DNA of 64,000 bases from Panorpa germanica (GCA_963678705.1 OY783216.1:13330001-13394000); one strand, 5' to 3'; counted from the first letter of the stretch, positions 11,935-24,438 are shown. Numbers and translations: made by a program. The notes: generated by a model not told the origin, from the sequence alone.

Positions 11935-12180
11935 ATGGAAAACACACTAAACTTTAGAAAGAAAACATATAAACAAGAAGAAGAATATCTAACAGTAAAG
12001 ACATCAACAAATGTTAACGACAATATTATGTCATATAGAAAAAATAGTACACGAACGAAGAGCAAATGGGATAAATATCCATGCAATTACTGTAAGAAAA
12101 GGGTCACTGGATTAAAGATTGCAATAAATGGATATTAGATGAAAGACCAAAAGAGAAAGATATTCCTATAATGGAAAAAT
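11935..12180 (+). pseudogene. Retrotransposon gag fragment with CCHC knuckle
   Basis: The frame ends in CNYCKK; after a one-base shift it continues HWIKDCNKWILDERPK. Together these make a CX2CX4HX4C-type nucleic-acid-binding knuckle interrupted by a frameshift near 12098. The preceding 50 codons are Lys/Thr-rich. The pattern fits the nucleocapsid part of a copia-type gag, though Gypsy gag is possible. Confidence 0.5.
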
Positions 12181-12339
12181 AAAATCAGAAAATTCAAGAG
12201 AAGCCTTAACTATATCAATAAAACATTAAAAAAATTCAGAAAATAAAAATAAAGTTATTTGGTATTTTGAAATTGGCACATTATTAATCAAAAGGAGATC
12301 TTAAAAGGATAAAGAGAATTTAAACATTTAATAAAAGTA

Positions 12340-13520
12340 ACCTCTACAAATGGACAAGGAGCAGTTTTTCTAGCTTTTCGCTAAAACTGAAAACATGCAT
12401 AAGACACAAGGCAGGGAAGCAGGGAGAGATGCTACATAGAGATGTGTGAGGACCATTCGAAGTTCCAGCTTATTTAAATTATATTGAAGAAGATAAAGCA
12501 GTCCAGGAAGTTATAAAAGAAAAAGACACAGATCACTTAGAGAAAGATATAAAAAAAAAGAAAAGAGATATAAAGAGAACAGTTTATATACCATAGTGAA
12601 TAAAAATAAGGATGATATAGATAAATGGAGAGAGTATGAAGAAGAGGAACACGTAAATATTTTTTTTAGAGAACTTAAAGGATTAGAATGAAATATTACA
12701 ACGAAAAATCGAAAAGCATCAAAATAATGAAGATGTATCGAAGTTAAATGAAGAGATAATTAGAGTAAGAAAGAATGAATTAAAACGTTTAATCGAGAAT
12801 TCAAGATTTAGAATAGATTTAAACAAAGTTACCGAAGACTTCGTAACGGTTTAAAATAAGAATCGTGATAGCATTAGTTGAATTTGAGAAAGTAAAGAGT
12901 CTAGGAAACGAAGAGGAACTAGCTGTTGTATTACATGATGAGAAATACAGATCAACAGGTCAATAGCTTAGTCAAGAACAATTTTCAATAACAGAACAGG
13001 CAACTAAAGTATCACAATTAGAAAGTGGGGAATCTGCTCTCAAAGAAACTGTATTTGAATTATTTACAAAACTAAAAGCTAGTGCGAGTCAGCAACACTT
13101 AAGTTTAGAATTAAGAGTCAAGGAATTATAGTCTAAGTTAGAATTAGAACAGACAACAAGAAGTCGCACGGAAATACAAATGTCATAGCACAAGGACACA
13201 TTAGATAGAATAATGTCTAAAGCAGACTGAAGGTTTGTGTAAGAAAACTATAAAGAAGCCAAGGAGAGCTCTAAGATGAATTTCACATATTCACCGCTAG
13301 AGAAACAGAGTGTGTTAAAAAAACATGAAGAATTAAAAAAACGTTTTGAACTCTCTGAAGGAGCGTCGGCTGCTCTTAGAATAACTTCACAAGAAATAGA
13401 AGCCTCGCAAATTACAGTGTTAGGACAATTGAAAGAAACCAAAGTTTTACAAGAGGACAAAGCACATAAGAGGTCATCATTTCATTGTACAAGAATAAAT
13501 TACAAGAGTACAAAAAGATG
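12340..13520 (+). pseudogene. Coiled-coil protein pseudogene (myosin-tail-like)
   Basis: Interrupted frames encode long heptad-rich, charged helices: LQRKIEKHQNNEDVSKLNEE near 12690, KVSQLESGESALKETVFEL near 13005, LSLELRVKEL and SKLELEQTTRSRTEIQM near 13100-13180. An open segment at 13276-13521 holds KKHEELKKRFELSEGASAALR. Single in-frame stops at several points show it is dead. The register and the QLESGESALK and LELEQTTRSR phrases remind me of the tail of an unconventional (class XVIII) myosin, but this is from memory and unverified. It could be any long coiled-coil gene copied into the repeat-rich region. No introns are evident. Confidence 0.5.
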
Positions 13521-13560
13521 ACAAGAAGAATCAAAAGTTAGCAGGAGTGAAAACCAACAT

Positions 13561-14479
13561 GCAGATGGTTTTTTACAAAATCACTTAATTAATTCTGACA
13601 AGAAACTATAAATACAAAAATTGGACTAAAGTGATATATTAATATAATAATAAATTAGTATAAAACAATAAAGTAGTATAAAATAAGTAAGTAAGTATAA
13701 AAAGAAACAAAATATTGTTTTTATGTTATGTATATATCGAGTATGTATATTCTTATTATATATTATATACTTATTTTTGTTCAATAAGTTGTACCGTAAA
13801 AATAGTAGTCTAAATTAAAACAGTTGACTAGCGAAGTCAAATAAAATTAGTTCCAATAGTATTATTATTTAAAAAGAGAACCATAAAATACAAGGTTCTC
13901 CTACATATATTAGTCAGTTCATACATATGAAATTAATATTCTGACTAGACAAATAGAGTAGATAAATACTTTGCGAACTTAAAACTAGACATGATACTTA
14001 AACATTGCAGGATTATTAGTACACTCATGTTAAAATCATAGACTTCTAGCTTTAGATATATCCAGGATATAACATACGTTTTGTTTAAATTCAATAAAAT
14101 TAATTCGCATTCAAATTTTAATTCCATTTTTAAATAGAAATATTTGATTCGAATATAATGATGAACGGATGTTATTCTCTATTCACATTAGTACGACTTA
14201 AACTTGTGACATCCAACTTTTGTTGGAAGAAGTTCTACATCGACGTCTTTAATACTTCAAACAAATTTTATTCAAAACCTTGTTGTATGTTTACAAAAAA
14301 ATATTAAAATCCGATTCTCTATTCTACAAGGATACACGCCTATTGTTCAGAACCCAAAGCAGTAGTACGCAATAAAAGTGTATGTAACGATATGTTGCTT
14401 TGTCTGCTTTTGCTTGTTTAGGTCGCACCAATGTGTACATTTTACTAAAATTACTGGATCATTAAATATTAAAATAATT
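13561..14479. other. AT-rich intergenic DNA
   Basis: Only AT-rich sequence with A-rich runs at 13600-13730 (possible decayed poly-A of the preceding pseudogene). The frame at 13945-14127 has no recognisable content. Confidence 0.4.
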
Positions 14480-14755
14480 TTTTTTTAAAGTTTCGTACCG
14501 GGCCCCCTAATTTTCTCAATTGATTTAATTTTTTATTGTCAAAAAATATTAGCATTGAACCGTAATATTTATGCAAATTTCTTTATTTACAGTTTTTCAG
14601 CAAAAAGTACCCGTTGTTTTTTCCAGTTTTCCAAAATTATGAATTTCTAGAAAATTCAGAAAAAATTATGGATTTTTTCTCTACGAAATATGATATTTTT
14701 AAAAAGATGCATAGAGTCGTTTTCGTGGCACCATACGAATTACCTATACACATAT
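14480..14755 (-). mobile_element. Fragment of hairpin-type Helitron family
   Basis: On the minus strand this matches the left part of the element at 31490-32319: CGAAAACGACTC, TCTTTTTAAAAAT, TCGTAGAGAAAAA, AATTTTGGAAAACTGGAAAA and GGGGGCCCGGTACGAAACTTT in the same order. No 3' hairpin is present, so it is truncated. Divergence is visibly higher than between the other copies. Confidence 0.65.
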
Positions 14756-16139
14756 AAACAAATAAACATACACTTGGAAAATTATAATATAAGAAGAAGA
14801 AAGTAATGTTTACGGATTAACACTATAAAGTAAGAAATGTAGGAAAAGCATTTTGAATTTTCCAAATAGAAAAAAAACGTTTGTAAATGTTTTCAAATAA
14901 AATATAAAATGCTATATTCTTAAAAGTTTTGAAAAACAGAACTGTTGTAAAATAAAACAAATCATATTATTTTTTTTTTTTTTTAAACAAAATTCTTTTG
15001 ATAACTGTCTCTTTGTTGCAAAACCGGCATTACTTCATTACAAACAAACAAATGATTCATATTTAAGAAAGTTTATGGGCTTGAATGTACTTATTTTAGA
15101 CATACGCCATTTAATCCAGACTAATTCAGGGAGAGTTATTAAAGTGACATAGAATGTTAAAAGAATTAAATTATCTTATTTTAAAGTAAAGAAAAGTGAA
15201 CAGACTTAGAAAATTATAGAAACAAATAGTTACATTTGCCTTTGTTGATTTTACTTTTATTTATTAATTATATTTTTTTATAGATGTAATCAGACAATTT
15301 TGTCATATACAAATAGTAGAGTTTTGAGTCTTTTCTTTAGATTAACTTGAGTATTTCAACAAAACAACTTCGCTTTTAAAGAACGTCTTCATTGAAACTT
15401 TTGAATATTCCTCTTATTAATAAACATATTTATCCCAGTTTTCCGACGTCATATTTTTGAATATGGCTGTCGTACTGTTATATTTCTAAGTGTTTCTTGT
15501 TTTACTTTTAATAAAAAGTAAAAAATATTTTAATAGTGCAAATATAATTGAAGTTTCTCGTATTTTATTTAAATAGCGATAAGGGGAATGATAGTTAACA
15601 AGTAAAATCATGATAATAGTTATTATCTGAAAGGAAATACACTATATAATGAATCATTTTATTAAAAAGAACGAAGAAACGCCAAAGAAACTTACGTAGC
15701 AATAAGCTGCAGGTGACATTAATTAGTTAACTAAAATATATCTTTAAAAATCAGGAAATTTTTTGGTTTAAATACAATTACATTAATTAAATAATTTAAT
15801 AACTTTGTTTTTTAGGAAGAATTTTGGTTTATATACATTAATTAAATAATTTTGTTTTTTAAGAAGAATTTTGGTTTATATACAAATACAATAATTATAA
15901 TAAACATTATTAACCAAAATTGCGACTTTATTTCATTTAATAAAATTTTTAATATTTATAACAATTCAAACGTCCATTCCATTCGCGCCCCTTTTGTGTC
16001 TTCCAAGAACTTCCCGCTAACAAAGTCAGACGTTTATGGAAAATAATAAGAATATATCATAGGACTATTTCTTAACATGGGACGTACCTATCTATATTAT
16101 ATATACATCATCTTTGAATGTAAATAATATAAAATATAT
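14756..16139. other. Intergenic DNA with a short minisatellite
   Basis: No gene is supported. Between about 15763 and 15890 a 45-60 bp unit containing TTTTTTAGGAAGAATTTTGG, TATAC and ATTAATTAAATAATTT repeats about two and a half times. The frame at 15852-16046 overlaps this repeat and is not credible. Confidence 0.45.
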
Positions 16140-16410
16140 GTAGGTCGTAATCCCAAGCTAACTTGAAGACACAATCATGCGTAAGCCTATTCTTCTATCT
16201 TTATGCAATAAATCTTTGAGGTGCCTGTTGACTAATCCACGCTTACCATTAATGTTACTACTATAAATAGTAAATATTAGTTGTCGTATAATGTAATATA
16301 TAATACCGAAAGGCCTATCAACATCAAAACTGTGCTACGAACTCGGATCTTTAACTTAGTATACTATTGTCATACAAATGAGCTATCTTGCCGACAATTC
16401 TTTGCATGAC
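16140..16410 (-). mobile_element. Possible second SINE with tRNA-like head
   Basis: On the minus strand near 16400-16330 there is TAGCTCATTTG, a perfect match to the RNA polymerase III A-box pattern, followed about 35 bases later by GAGTTCGTAGC, a degraded B box. The body continues to about 16140 with an AT-rich tail. It differs in sequence from the SINE at 28320. No clear target duplication was found, so a decayed tRNA-like sequence is an alternative. Confidence 0.35.
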
Positions 16411-16837
16411 GACATCCTTCCTTTGATTCCTTCGAATCAAACTTGTGATACATAACAATACAAAGTGGAACCTCATTTGCCAATACCTAATTGTGACTTG
16501 TCACAATGTTATCGTTAAAGACTACCACAGCTTTGTAACTAAAAAACCACAAATGTTTTTTATAGTTGAATATTATCATAGCAAACTTTATTAAAAACCA
16601 CCACACTGATTAATTCACATTTTTTGTGGTAGATATAAGAAGACCAAATGCAAAGTTCATATAAAATCGTATGTTATTATTATCTTCAATGTTATTATTA
16701 TATTTAAATTGACGCATTATTAATGTAGAAACGTCTGACTACGTTAGTTTGTATTTCATTATTTCATATAGAGCATTGTGCTAATAGTTTTTGTTATTTA
16801 TAAAATAGATTTAATTATTATAAACTACTTACGAAAG

Positions 16838-17008
16838 ATGAAGATTTTGTTACTATTAGTTTATTTGTCTGTAGTATTTCAATGTTCGACGTCATATAGG
16901 CAAATGCACAATGGGCATAACAACAGAAACTCTAGCTGGGTTATTGATGTTCAAAGATCTGTTAAGCAGATTGATGTTGTAAATTACGCAGACACAGGAA
17001 ATATCAAG
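16838..17008 (+). CDS. Unknown secreted protein, exon 1 (signal peptide)
   Basis: The frame opens at ATG 16838 (an in-frame upstream ATG at 16778 would add 20 residues and bury the signal peptide, so I prefer the later one). Residues 1-20 form a classic signal peptide (MKILLLLVYLSVVFQCSTSY). The mature start is polar, with the N-glycosylation sequon NSS at residue 31. The exon ends at a strong donor, AAG/GTAAGG, at 17008/17009 in phase 0. Joined in phase to exons at 49661, 51345 and 51856 it gives a 182-residue protein. I do not recognise the family. The link to exon 2 crosses about 32.65 kb and is inference from phase and splice sites. Confidence 0.55.
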
Positions 17009-17209
17009 GTAAGGTTTTTCTATTTATGTTATCTCCCTATTATAATGACCATAACTGTCTAAATACTCCACTGTTTACATGAAAAACCCATAGGAGCGCT
17101 TGTTTATATAGCATATGTAGAACGATAGATAGAAGAACGATATTTATTCAGTATCAAAATCGTATACAGGCCTACAAAGATTTCACATTTTGAAATAAAG
17201 AATTCACTG

Positions 17210-18163
17210 AATTTCTATGAAAAAAGTTTTTCTGGAAAAATTGTAAAAATAAAAGAAATATTTTTGCCTATATATTATGGACTAGAAAAAATAGAAAATT
17301 GGGATGTATATTGAAATCATAAATGTGCACATTTGCAAATAATTATAAATTTAAGGTTTAAATTCAGTAACGGCGCGAATTTCTAGAGCCAATGTTAAAA
17401 TGGAGCTAAAACAATGAAATTTGGTATGTAGACTCTCTGTAGACAGTAATTAATAAAATAAATAAAAAACACTCATTTTTCAGTGGTTGCGGGAGTTGTG
17501 ACGGTTCAAGCCAGAAATATTAAATTAAAAAGATTGGGGAATGTATTTGGACAATAATTGTGCATATTTGCCAATAATTGGAACACAAACTTATTAATTC
17601 AGTTACGGCGCAAATTATCTAGGTCAATGTCTCAAAAGAGCCAGAACGTTAAAAATTGGAATGTGGGGTTCAAATTTTCAAAGGCGATGGGCTCCGGGAG
17701 ACAAAAGACAGAAGCGTCAAATATACTGAGGTGGAAAACCATTACTTAGTATATATGTTTTTGGATACAAACAAAATAGTTCTCCGTGTCTAACATACTC
17801 GTATGACAAATGTCAATATCGGATATTAGTATGAAATAAATTTAGTATGAAAATAAATTAAAAATTACATTTTCCTAAGTGTAATATTATTGCAACAGAT
17901 GATAAACTAAATATAAGGTTATTTTTTAGTTATCCAAATTACATCCCGTAGTAGAGATGATTGGTGGGGAGAGGGTTCAATAGCTGCAAATATCGAATAA
18001 CAAGTAAAAAATATTTATTGAGGCATTATTTATGAGGTAAAGTGCAATTGTGGCTCTGTGAGGTACCGGCGCTGCAGAGCAAGTGCCGAGGTGCTAAAAG
18101 TGGAGGCTGCGGTAGTGGAAATAAATTAAAAATATATATAACTATATATATGAAATATATATT

Positions 18164-18249
<86 letters not shown>

Positions 18250-18291
18250 AATCTTAATTAAACGTCGCTTTGCGACGTAGCGAAACACTAG
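17210..18291 (+). mobile_element. Hairpin-ended Helitron with 240-bp-family repeats
   Basis: The body carries two units of the repeat that dominates 53.9-57 kb (TAACGGCGCGAATTT at 17373 and TTACGGCGCAAATT at 17602, then CTCTGTAGACAGTAATTAAT). The 3' end has a perfect 7-bp stem with a 3-base loop (ACGTCGC TTT GCGACGT, 18262-18278), nine bases, and then CTAG at 18288-18291 followed by T. This is the Helitron 3'-end arrangement. A TA microsatellite at 18166-18248 lies just before the hairpin. The left end is approximate. It begins about 200 bp into the intron after exon 1. Confidence 0.7.
18166..18248. repeat. (TA)n microsatellite
   Basis: About 83 bp of nearly pure TA dinucleotides, directly before a Helitron 3' hairpin. 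The tyrosine-isoleucine frames over it on both strands are artefacts. Confidence 0.95.
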
Positions 18292-18839
18292 TTAAAATTA
18301 AAATGTTCCAAGGGCGTGTCTATACTGTTGGTACTTACAATCGTATGGTGGCCTGTTTTTAAAATTGGTTATTTTATTGAGTTAAAAAACTAAAACTTTT
18401 TCCCTTTCGAATTTTTAGTGGAATATCCTGAAGTTCAAAATATTTAATAAAACTTGAAATTTTTTTATTCTTTTTGCATTGAAATAACTTTTAATTCTTA
18501 ATAGATATAAAGATTAATGTTTTTATATGTATTTCGCAGTTGATTGTAAATATATTACGTGATTTTTGAATTGAAAAATTAAAAAAAGGGTCATTTAATG
18601 TAATGAAAATAAAAATACTATATTAATTATTAGATTTAATAAAAAAAACAAATTTTCAGATCTAATATTTTAATTTAAAAATATAGTTAAAAATTCAAAC
18701 TAAATCATGAAATATATTATTAAAATTAAATCTTATTCATTAGGAAACCATTATTTTCTTATTAAACTTGCTATTTACATTTTTAAACTTTGTATTTTTA
18801 CTGAAGATAATGCACACAACAATTTTTTTATGAGGTAAG
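18292..18839. other. AT-rich DNA, no gene seen
   Basis: About 550 bp of very AT-rich sequence with no credible frame, between a Helitron end and a LINE tail. Confidence 0.4.
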
Positions 18840-19412
18840 TTCAATAAAATCTGCAATAGAATAAAGTTGAATATCTTTTTAAAGTCTTGTCAAACATTGC
18901 TAAGAATCAATCTATATAATCAATTTTATCATTTTTGTTTCGTTTTTCTGAAAAGCTTTAAAAGGAAAATAAATTTTTAAAAGTAAAATCAAAATTAATG
19001 CCATAAGAAGCGGTCTAAGGAATTAACTTTAATTGATCTATTAAATATGTCAATCAATAGAGTTGATCAACTTTCTCTCCACCATTCAATTTCAAGTTTC
19101 ATTTTGTTTTGTAATAATAAATGCGACGGTAGATGTCAATGTGGTGAAGAAGGTACTTTGGATCATATTATATTTGAATGCGTAATTTAAAGTTTAGGAA
19201 GATCAAAATAAAATAGTGAAATATTAGAGATGATTAAAACTTTTCCTGTTAATTCTAAATTTTTGTTAAGTAATTCAAAATTAATTAGTGAACTATTTAA
19301 ATATTTAAAAATTTGTAAAATAGAATTATAAAATGTTAAATATGTATAAAAAATGTTTGATGGTGGCTACGACGAATAAAAGTCAGGGCAAATAAATAAA
19401 TAAAAAAAACTA
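18840..19412 (+). pseudogene. LINE 3' end (C-terminal ORF2 and tail)
   Basis: From about 18990 the frame carries an ORF2 C-terminal knuckle, CQCGEEGTLDHIIFEC, with a stop soon after. A tail of AAATAAATAAATAAAA at 19395-19412 fits a LINE 3' terminus. The same TLDHIIFE motif recurs at 62440. Only the end of the element is present, as expected from 5' truncation. Confidence 0.65.
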
Positions 19413-19429
19413 TAGGGGGATTCGTATTA

Positions 19430-20200
19430 TTTATTTGGTTGGTGCATTTTTAAATTATTTTAAAAATTCGACAAATTTGTCAAGGCAGTTCTGTTGATTG
19501 CAGACTAGATTCATCGTGTTTCCAAAGATTCTGCCTCGCATAAGTTTGTATAGGCCCGCTACGAGGTTATTAGTTCGTTAGCTTTGTTTAATATGTATTA
19601 GTTTTGCGAATCCTATGTAGTATCTTGGTGTTTCGTTTTTAGGATTAAATTTGTCATGAACTACGTGTAGAATATAATCTGTTTTATATTTATCGACATG
19701 TAGTGTAGTGCATTCGAACAAGACGTTTATTCCTTCTTCATTAAATTTGTTAAGAGTAGGGTTATGTGTTTCTTTTATTTTTTTTAAATTTTTGGTCTAA
19801 CATTTTAGCTATATAAGTATCACATACTTCTTTGCCCTGGTTTACTTCATACTTTTGTACTGGTTCAATTTAATGTTTAGATGTATGATATCTCCTTGTT
19901 TTACGTTTGAGCCTTAAACAGTAGCATTTCTTTTATTAATGCCCTGTTACTTTCGATTTGCATTTATTTCTTTAATTTTTGAGTATAGAGTTGAGATTTT
20001 AATTTAATGATTTTGGGTGTATAAGTTTATGAGTGTTTTGTCATAATCCATAAGCAGTACTGACTTATTTTGTAATTGTCCATTTATTATTTTATTAGGT
20101 TAGTTTGGTGTACCGGAACGTGAGGATTCGTTATATCCAATAATAGCATACTTCATGATTGATTCAGGTGTAAGATCATGTTTAAGTATAATTATAATAA
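19430..20200 (-). pseudogene. Gypsy-type integrase C-terminal relic
   Basis: On the minus strand from 20200 the broken frame reads LTPESIMKYAIIGYNES, then LYTQNH and LYSKIKEI, then VKQGDIIHLN. This order resembles the end of a Gypsy/errantivirus integrase (conserved YN motif, basic linker, and a K-GD segment of the C-terminal barrel). Beyond about 19750 the reading (NPKNETPRYYIGFAKL, FGNTMNLVCN) is not recognised and may belong to the downstream part of the same element. Stops are frequent. Confidence 0.45.
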
Positions 20201-20689
20201 TATCCTGTATTCCTGTATCGTGGAATGTGCTCGCTCTGTTGGAGAATTATTTTCATGTCTATATGGTGTTGTTATATGATTAGCTGCATAAAGCTACGAC
20301 ACATTCAAAAAGCATTGTCTCACTCTTATTACTATAATATATATGGGAGTGAAAAGGATAAATAAACACCAGTTGTCTGCTATGTTGAGTATAAAATGAT
20401 GTATAAACGTATGTCTGTATTTATTTTGTAAACAAATTTAAATTTGACAAATTTATTTATTCTAATAGAACGAACTGTCAAATTTATTATCAAATATTAT
20501 AATATTATAAGCACATAAGGTGTGGAAATGTTTAGATCTTTGAAAATGATGGACCAAAATTATTGCCGTTGGCATTTATAATATTCGTAAAGTTTAACCT
20601 AAATATTGGATAGTTATTCAAATATTATTTAAAGCCGCAATAGAACTACAATTCCGGATTGGCTTGAACCCCAATTAGTCTGGATAATT
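20201..20689. other. AT-rich DNA, no gene seen
   Basis: No open frame or repeat that I can classify between a Gypsy integrase relic and a transposase relic. Confidence 0.4.
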
Positions 20690-20699
20690 AAAGTCCCGC

Positions 20700-21508
20700 T
20701 GCAAAAATATTTTCTGTACTAGTAAAGGACAACAGAAGCATGTAGTATAGAAGAAAAATCAGTGTGAGTGTCAAAAAGCGTGTAGTTGATGCTGGTTTTG
20801 GTGTACCTATTTCACCACAGAAAACACGTAATCGTGTCAAAGCTCAGTCGGAAGATGAAGATGAATTTGTTAAAGACGCCGTAATAATCGATTACTTTAT
20901 GTATTCGTAATTACTATTATGTAATTACTTAATATTTTCAACAAAGTGTCAGATATTGGATTACCATAATATGAATGCAGAATTGTCCAAGAAATGGCTT
21001 TAAGAACAACTTATTCCCAATTTACAAGAGCCATTCTTAATGATCATGGATAACGTAACATACGAGTACATTCCAAATAATACTGTTATAAAAATATTGA
21101 AACCCCTATCTTATAAAACATGGAAAAAACGATTTGCTTATTTATCTTCAAAAAAATAATATCTTAACCACACCAGAAATGCAAAGAACCGAATTTTCGT
21201 TTCTTGCTAAAGAAAACCGTCTATCAATAGTATATGAAATTCACAGCACCACAAAGAAACATAGTCACAAAGTATTGCGTCTTCCACCTTTTCACTGCAA
21301 TTTCAATGCTATTGACTTAGTACAGGCCAACTGTAAAGAATTTTATATCAAAAACGTTGACACAGATAAACTGAAAAATGAAAATGTTTTATCCATGTGG
21401 CAAGAATCGTTAAACACTGTAGAAAACAAGATGTTGCAATGCTGGGATATTATAAAGAAGCACGACCGACAATTTTTTTCTTATACAGATAGGAGATTCT
21501 GGAAATGA
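20700..21508 (+). pseudogene. Tc1/mariner-superfamily (DDE_3-like) transposase relic
   Basis: Near 20765 the frame reads KISVSVKKRVVDAGF; near 20975 ELSKKWL; near 21020 EPFLMIMDNVTYEY, the second catalytic aspartate block (MDN). The open frame 21134-21508 holds KVLRLPPFHCNFNAIDLVQA, the block that normally ends in a catalytic glutamate (FN-IEL). Here Asp replaces that Glu. MWQESLNTVENKM follows, a typical tail. The first half is broken by stops and an AT-rich insertion at about 20880-20940. It is a dead copy of an insect transposon and its inverted repeats were not found. Confidence 0.7.
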
Positions 21509-21589
21509 TAGTGATAGTAATTAAGAAAGACTTATTCGTAATTGTTATTTTGCAACGTTCTAGCACTGACGACTTCTTAGAATGTATCT

Positions 21590-21790
21590 ATATACAGTAC
21601 AGTACAGTACAGTATCATGTACAGTATCTATAGTGTCGTCACCTCACACATGTGAATTACACCGCTGCTTCCTAAGTTATTATTATAAATGCATAATCAA
21701 TTTATGTTAATTATGATAACAATCTAACAAGAGACTAAATACGAAGACACAGCAGTCTTACGTCATGCATAATTGCTTTGAGCTATTGTG
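21590..21790 (-). mobile_element. Highly diverged SINE relic with short tandem repeat
   Basis: GTGTCGTCACCTCACACATGTG, ACACCGCTGCTTCCTAA, and CGAAGACACAGCAGTC keep the order and spacing of the SINE at 28320-28592, but with many changes. At its left edge TACAG repeats about five times (21594-21615). Confidence 0.5.
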
Positions 21791-22099
21791 CCAACATTAA
21801 TAATTGTGCATATTATATTATAAACGATTATATTAGGAAACATAAATAAAGAATTAACTTTTACTCAGTTATTTGTTATTTACAAAAATAATATGCATTG
21901 CAAATATTTCAATATGTATAAATAATAATTATTAATAAGAAGTGCATAACAACTAAATCTTTAATAAGTTAATTTAGTAGAAAATAGTTAATTTTAATAT
22001 CAATAATTTCTAAACATACTCGTACTTATAGTTTTTTTTAATTATTTCACAATAGCTCTTATAGATGACGCTGGTATAAAATATATTTTGCTGTATAAT
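21791..22099. other. AT-rich DNA, no gene seen
   Basis: About 310 bp without any supported feature. Confidence 0.4.
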
Positions 22100-23560
22100 A
22101 AGAGAAATACGTTTATCAAATCTTAGTCCAGGCATTTTCTAGCCATACGTCACCGCCGATCTGTCGTAACTTTGGCTATACTTAATAACTATGACGACCT
22201 ATTCACTAGAGAAAATGATGTACTCACGTTTACACACGATATCAAATGCTCTATATGAACTAAGCCCCATCAACCAATTTATTTTCGTAACTATCATTTA
22301 TCCGAAGCAACACAACAAGAAGAAGATAGACAAGTTCAAACACTAATCGAAAAAGGTGTTATACAAAAATCATATTTACCCTATAATCATCCCGTACTAA
22401 TAGTCACAAAAAAGATGACCAATCTAAAGTAAAAAAGTTCAGAATGAAAATGGACTACAGAAAGCTCAACGACATAACTACAAAAGATAAGATCTCCATT
22501 CTTAATATGCAAGATATATTAGACAGTCTATTAAGAGCAAATTATTATACATTACTCGACTTACACTCAGGTTTTTACCAAATAGAAGTACAACCAGAAA
22601 GTATCGCTTTCTTTACAGCTCATGGTCACTATAAGTTTTTAAAAATGCCGTTTGAATTAAAGAAGGCCCCTGCCATCTTCCAACGATGAATGAATCACTT
22701 TATCTCGACGACATAATCATATTTGGAAAAAGCCTCCAACAACACCTGTACCACTTAGAACTAGTCCTGCAAAGGTTACGTGAAAGCAATTTAAAACTTC
22801 AAAAAGACAAATGTGAAATGCTAAAGAAAGAAGCCGAATTCTTAGGTCATATCATAACAGAAAATAGAGCGAAACCAAATCCACAGAAAATTGAATCAGT
22901 TAAAAACTATTTAAAAAATTACCACGGAAATTAAAAATTTCCTCAGATTAACAGGTTTTTAAAGAAAATTCATACCTGGATATGCTAAAATAGCAAAACC
23001 ACTTTCAGCATGTCTCACATAAGCCCAGAATACATGAAAACTGACAAAACCTTTAAGAAACAATTAATGAATGAACCAGTTCTTGAAAAGCCAGACTTGT
23101 CAAAGAAATTCTTTCAACAACAGATGTCTCTAACTACGCCATTAAAGCAGTATTATATCAAGATAATTATCTCATCACGCACGTTAAATCCATCAGAATG
23201 TAACTACGCTAAAATCGAAAAGGAACTACTAGCCATAGTTTGGGCAGTAAAATATTTCCGACATTATCTTAGCGGAAGAAAGTTTAACCTATTTACAAAT
23301 CACCAACTATTAGCGTGGCTGAAAACTCATAAAGACTGTTCAAGTAAACTTGCACGATATCAAGTAAAATTATTTGACTACGATTTTGATATATATTATA
23401 AAAAAAGGTAGAGTTAATAAGGTTGCTGACGCACTCTCTCCAATACGAATCAACGCTATCCTCGCAGTAATATAAACAATTATAAATTTAGGACCATAGA
23501 AAATAACAGAAACAACCCTATATGGCAGAGCTACTTCAAAGAACTTACAAACACATATTT
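22100..23560 (+). pseudogene. Gypsy/errantivirus-type pol relic (RT and RNase H)
   Basis: Frames in sequence show RT motifs: VLIVTKK near 22395, MDYRKLNDIT at 22450, YTLLDLHSGFYQIEV near 22550, FLKMPFELKKAPAIFQR to 22689, then the palm motif YLDDIIIFGKS at about 22700 and FLGHIITENRAKPNPQKI near 22850. RNase H follows at 23176-23411 (NYAKIEKELLAIVWAVKYF, HYLSGRKFNLFTNHQLLAWL). FQR is followed almost directly by YLDD, so roughly 25 codons that normally lie between them are missing, and a stop marks the joint. Other stops and frameshifts occur after 22934 and at 23411. An insect retroelement relic, not functional. Confidence 0.8.
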
Positions 23561-24164
23561 AGACATGTCAAAAAATTAATAAATAAAAACCCCCTTGTTG
23601 TAGATGCTGAAGCAGAAACATCCTCTCAGTTCCAGACAACGATTTGAGATGAAATATTCAACCTGTATATTACCCTAACAATTCTCCAATTAAATAATCA
23701 TTATTATAGAAGTTTTCAAGTAAGGGCGCAGGAGTTAATTTCACACCCATACACCAATATCTAGTCACCGGACACATAAGTAATCAGACTGCTAATATAT
23801 TTCTGTACCAGTAAAAAAACTAAAAGCTTAGCTTACAAATATAAAATTAACTTTTTATTTTAATTTATTTCGAACCCACAAAATTAATTTACTTAATAGA
23901 CTAAACTAAAAGGCATTGACTCTATAATGTATGTAGAAAATTCATTATCGTATTATAGATTTACACCGCTCTTATAACCTCTTTTAAGTATAAGTCGCCG
24001 CCCAACTATCGTGATTTAGACTGTTATATATCTATATAAGTTATATAATATAGTTATATAATTATATCATTATAAATTTTGTGTATATTGTCATCACAAT
24101 GTATATAATAGGTTTTATTTGGCTTTAGTTTGGTTCGCGTAAATTAATGTTTTTCTTGATTTGT
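23561..24164. other. Downstream Gypsy remnants and AT-rich DNA
   Basis: Probably further decayed pol sequence up to about 23800, then AT-rich DNA with TATATA runs at 24025-24075. Nothing can be named. Confidence 0.35.
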
Positions 24165-24367
24165 CCCGAGTCGAAATTTTGATCCTATTGATGACCTAAG
24201 GAACCCGTTTCTGGGTTCATTTCCATAGAATTGTTGCTCCTACTTTGTAGCAGTTATCGGATAAATTACAATCTTTAGGCTCAAATGTTCATAACCTATT
24301 CAGCACTAGTCACGTTCTTAATTTTTATAGTTATATTGAGTTACGCGGTGTTGCCGTGTCGAGGATA

Positions 24368-24438
<71 letters not shown>

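Noticed and set aside
16320-16410. A true tRNA gene
   Set aside because: The A box is good, but the B box is degraded and no cloverleaf with acceptor stem could be drawn; a SINE head or relic is more likely.
18026-18257. Tyr-Ile repeat proteins on both strands
   Set aside because: They are translations of a (TA)n microsatellite.
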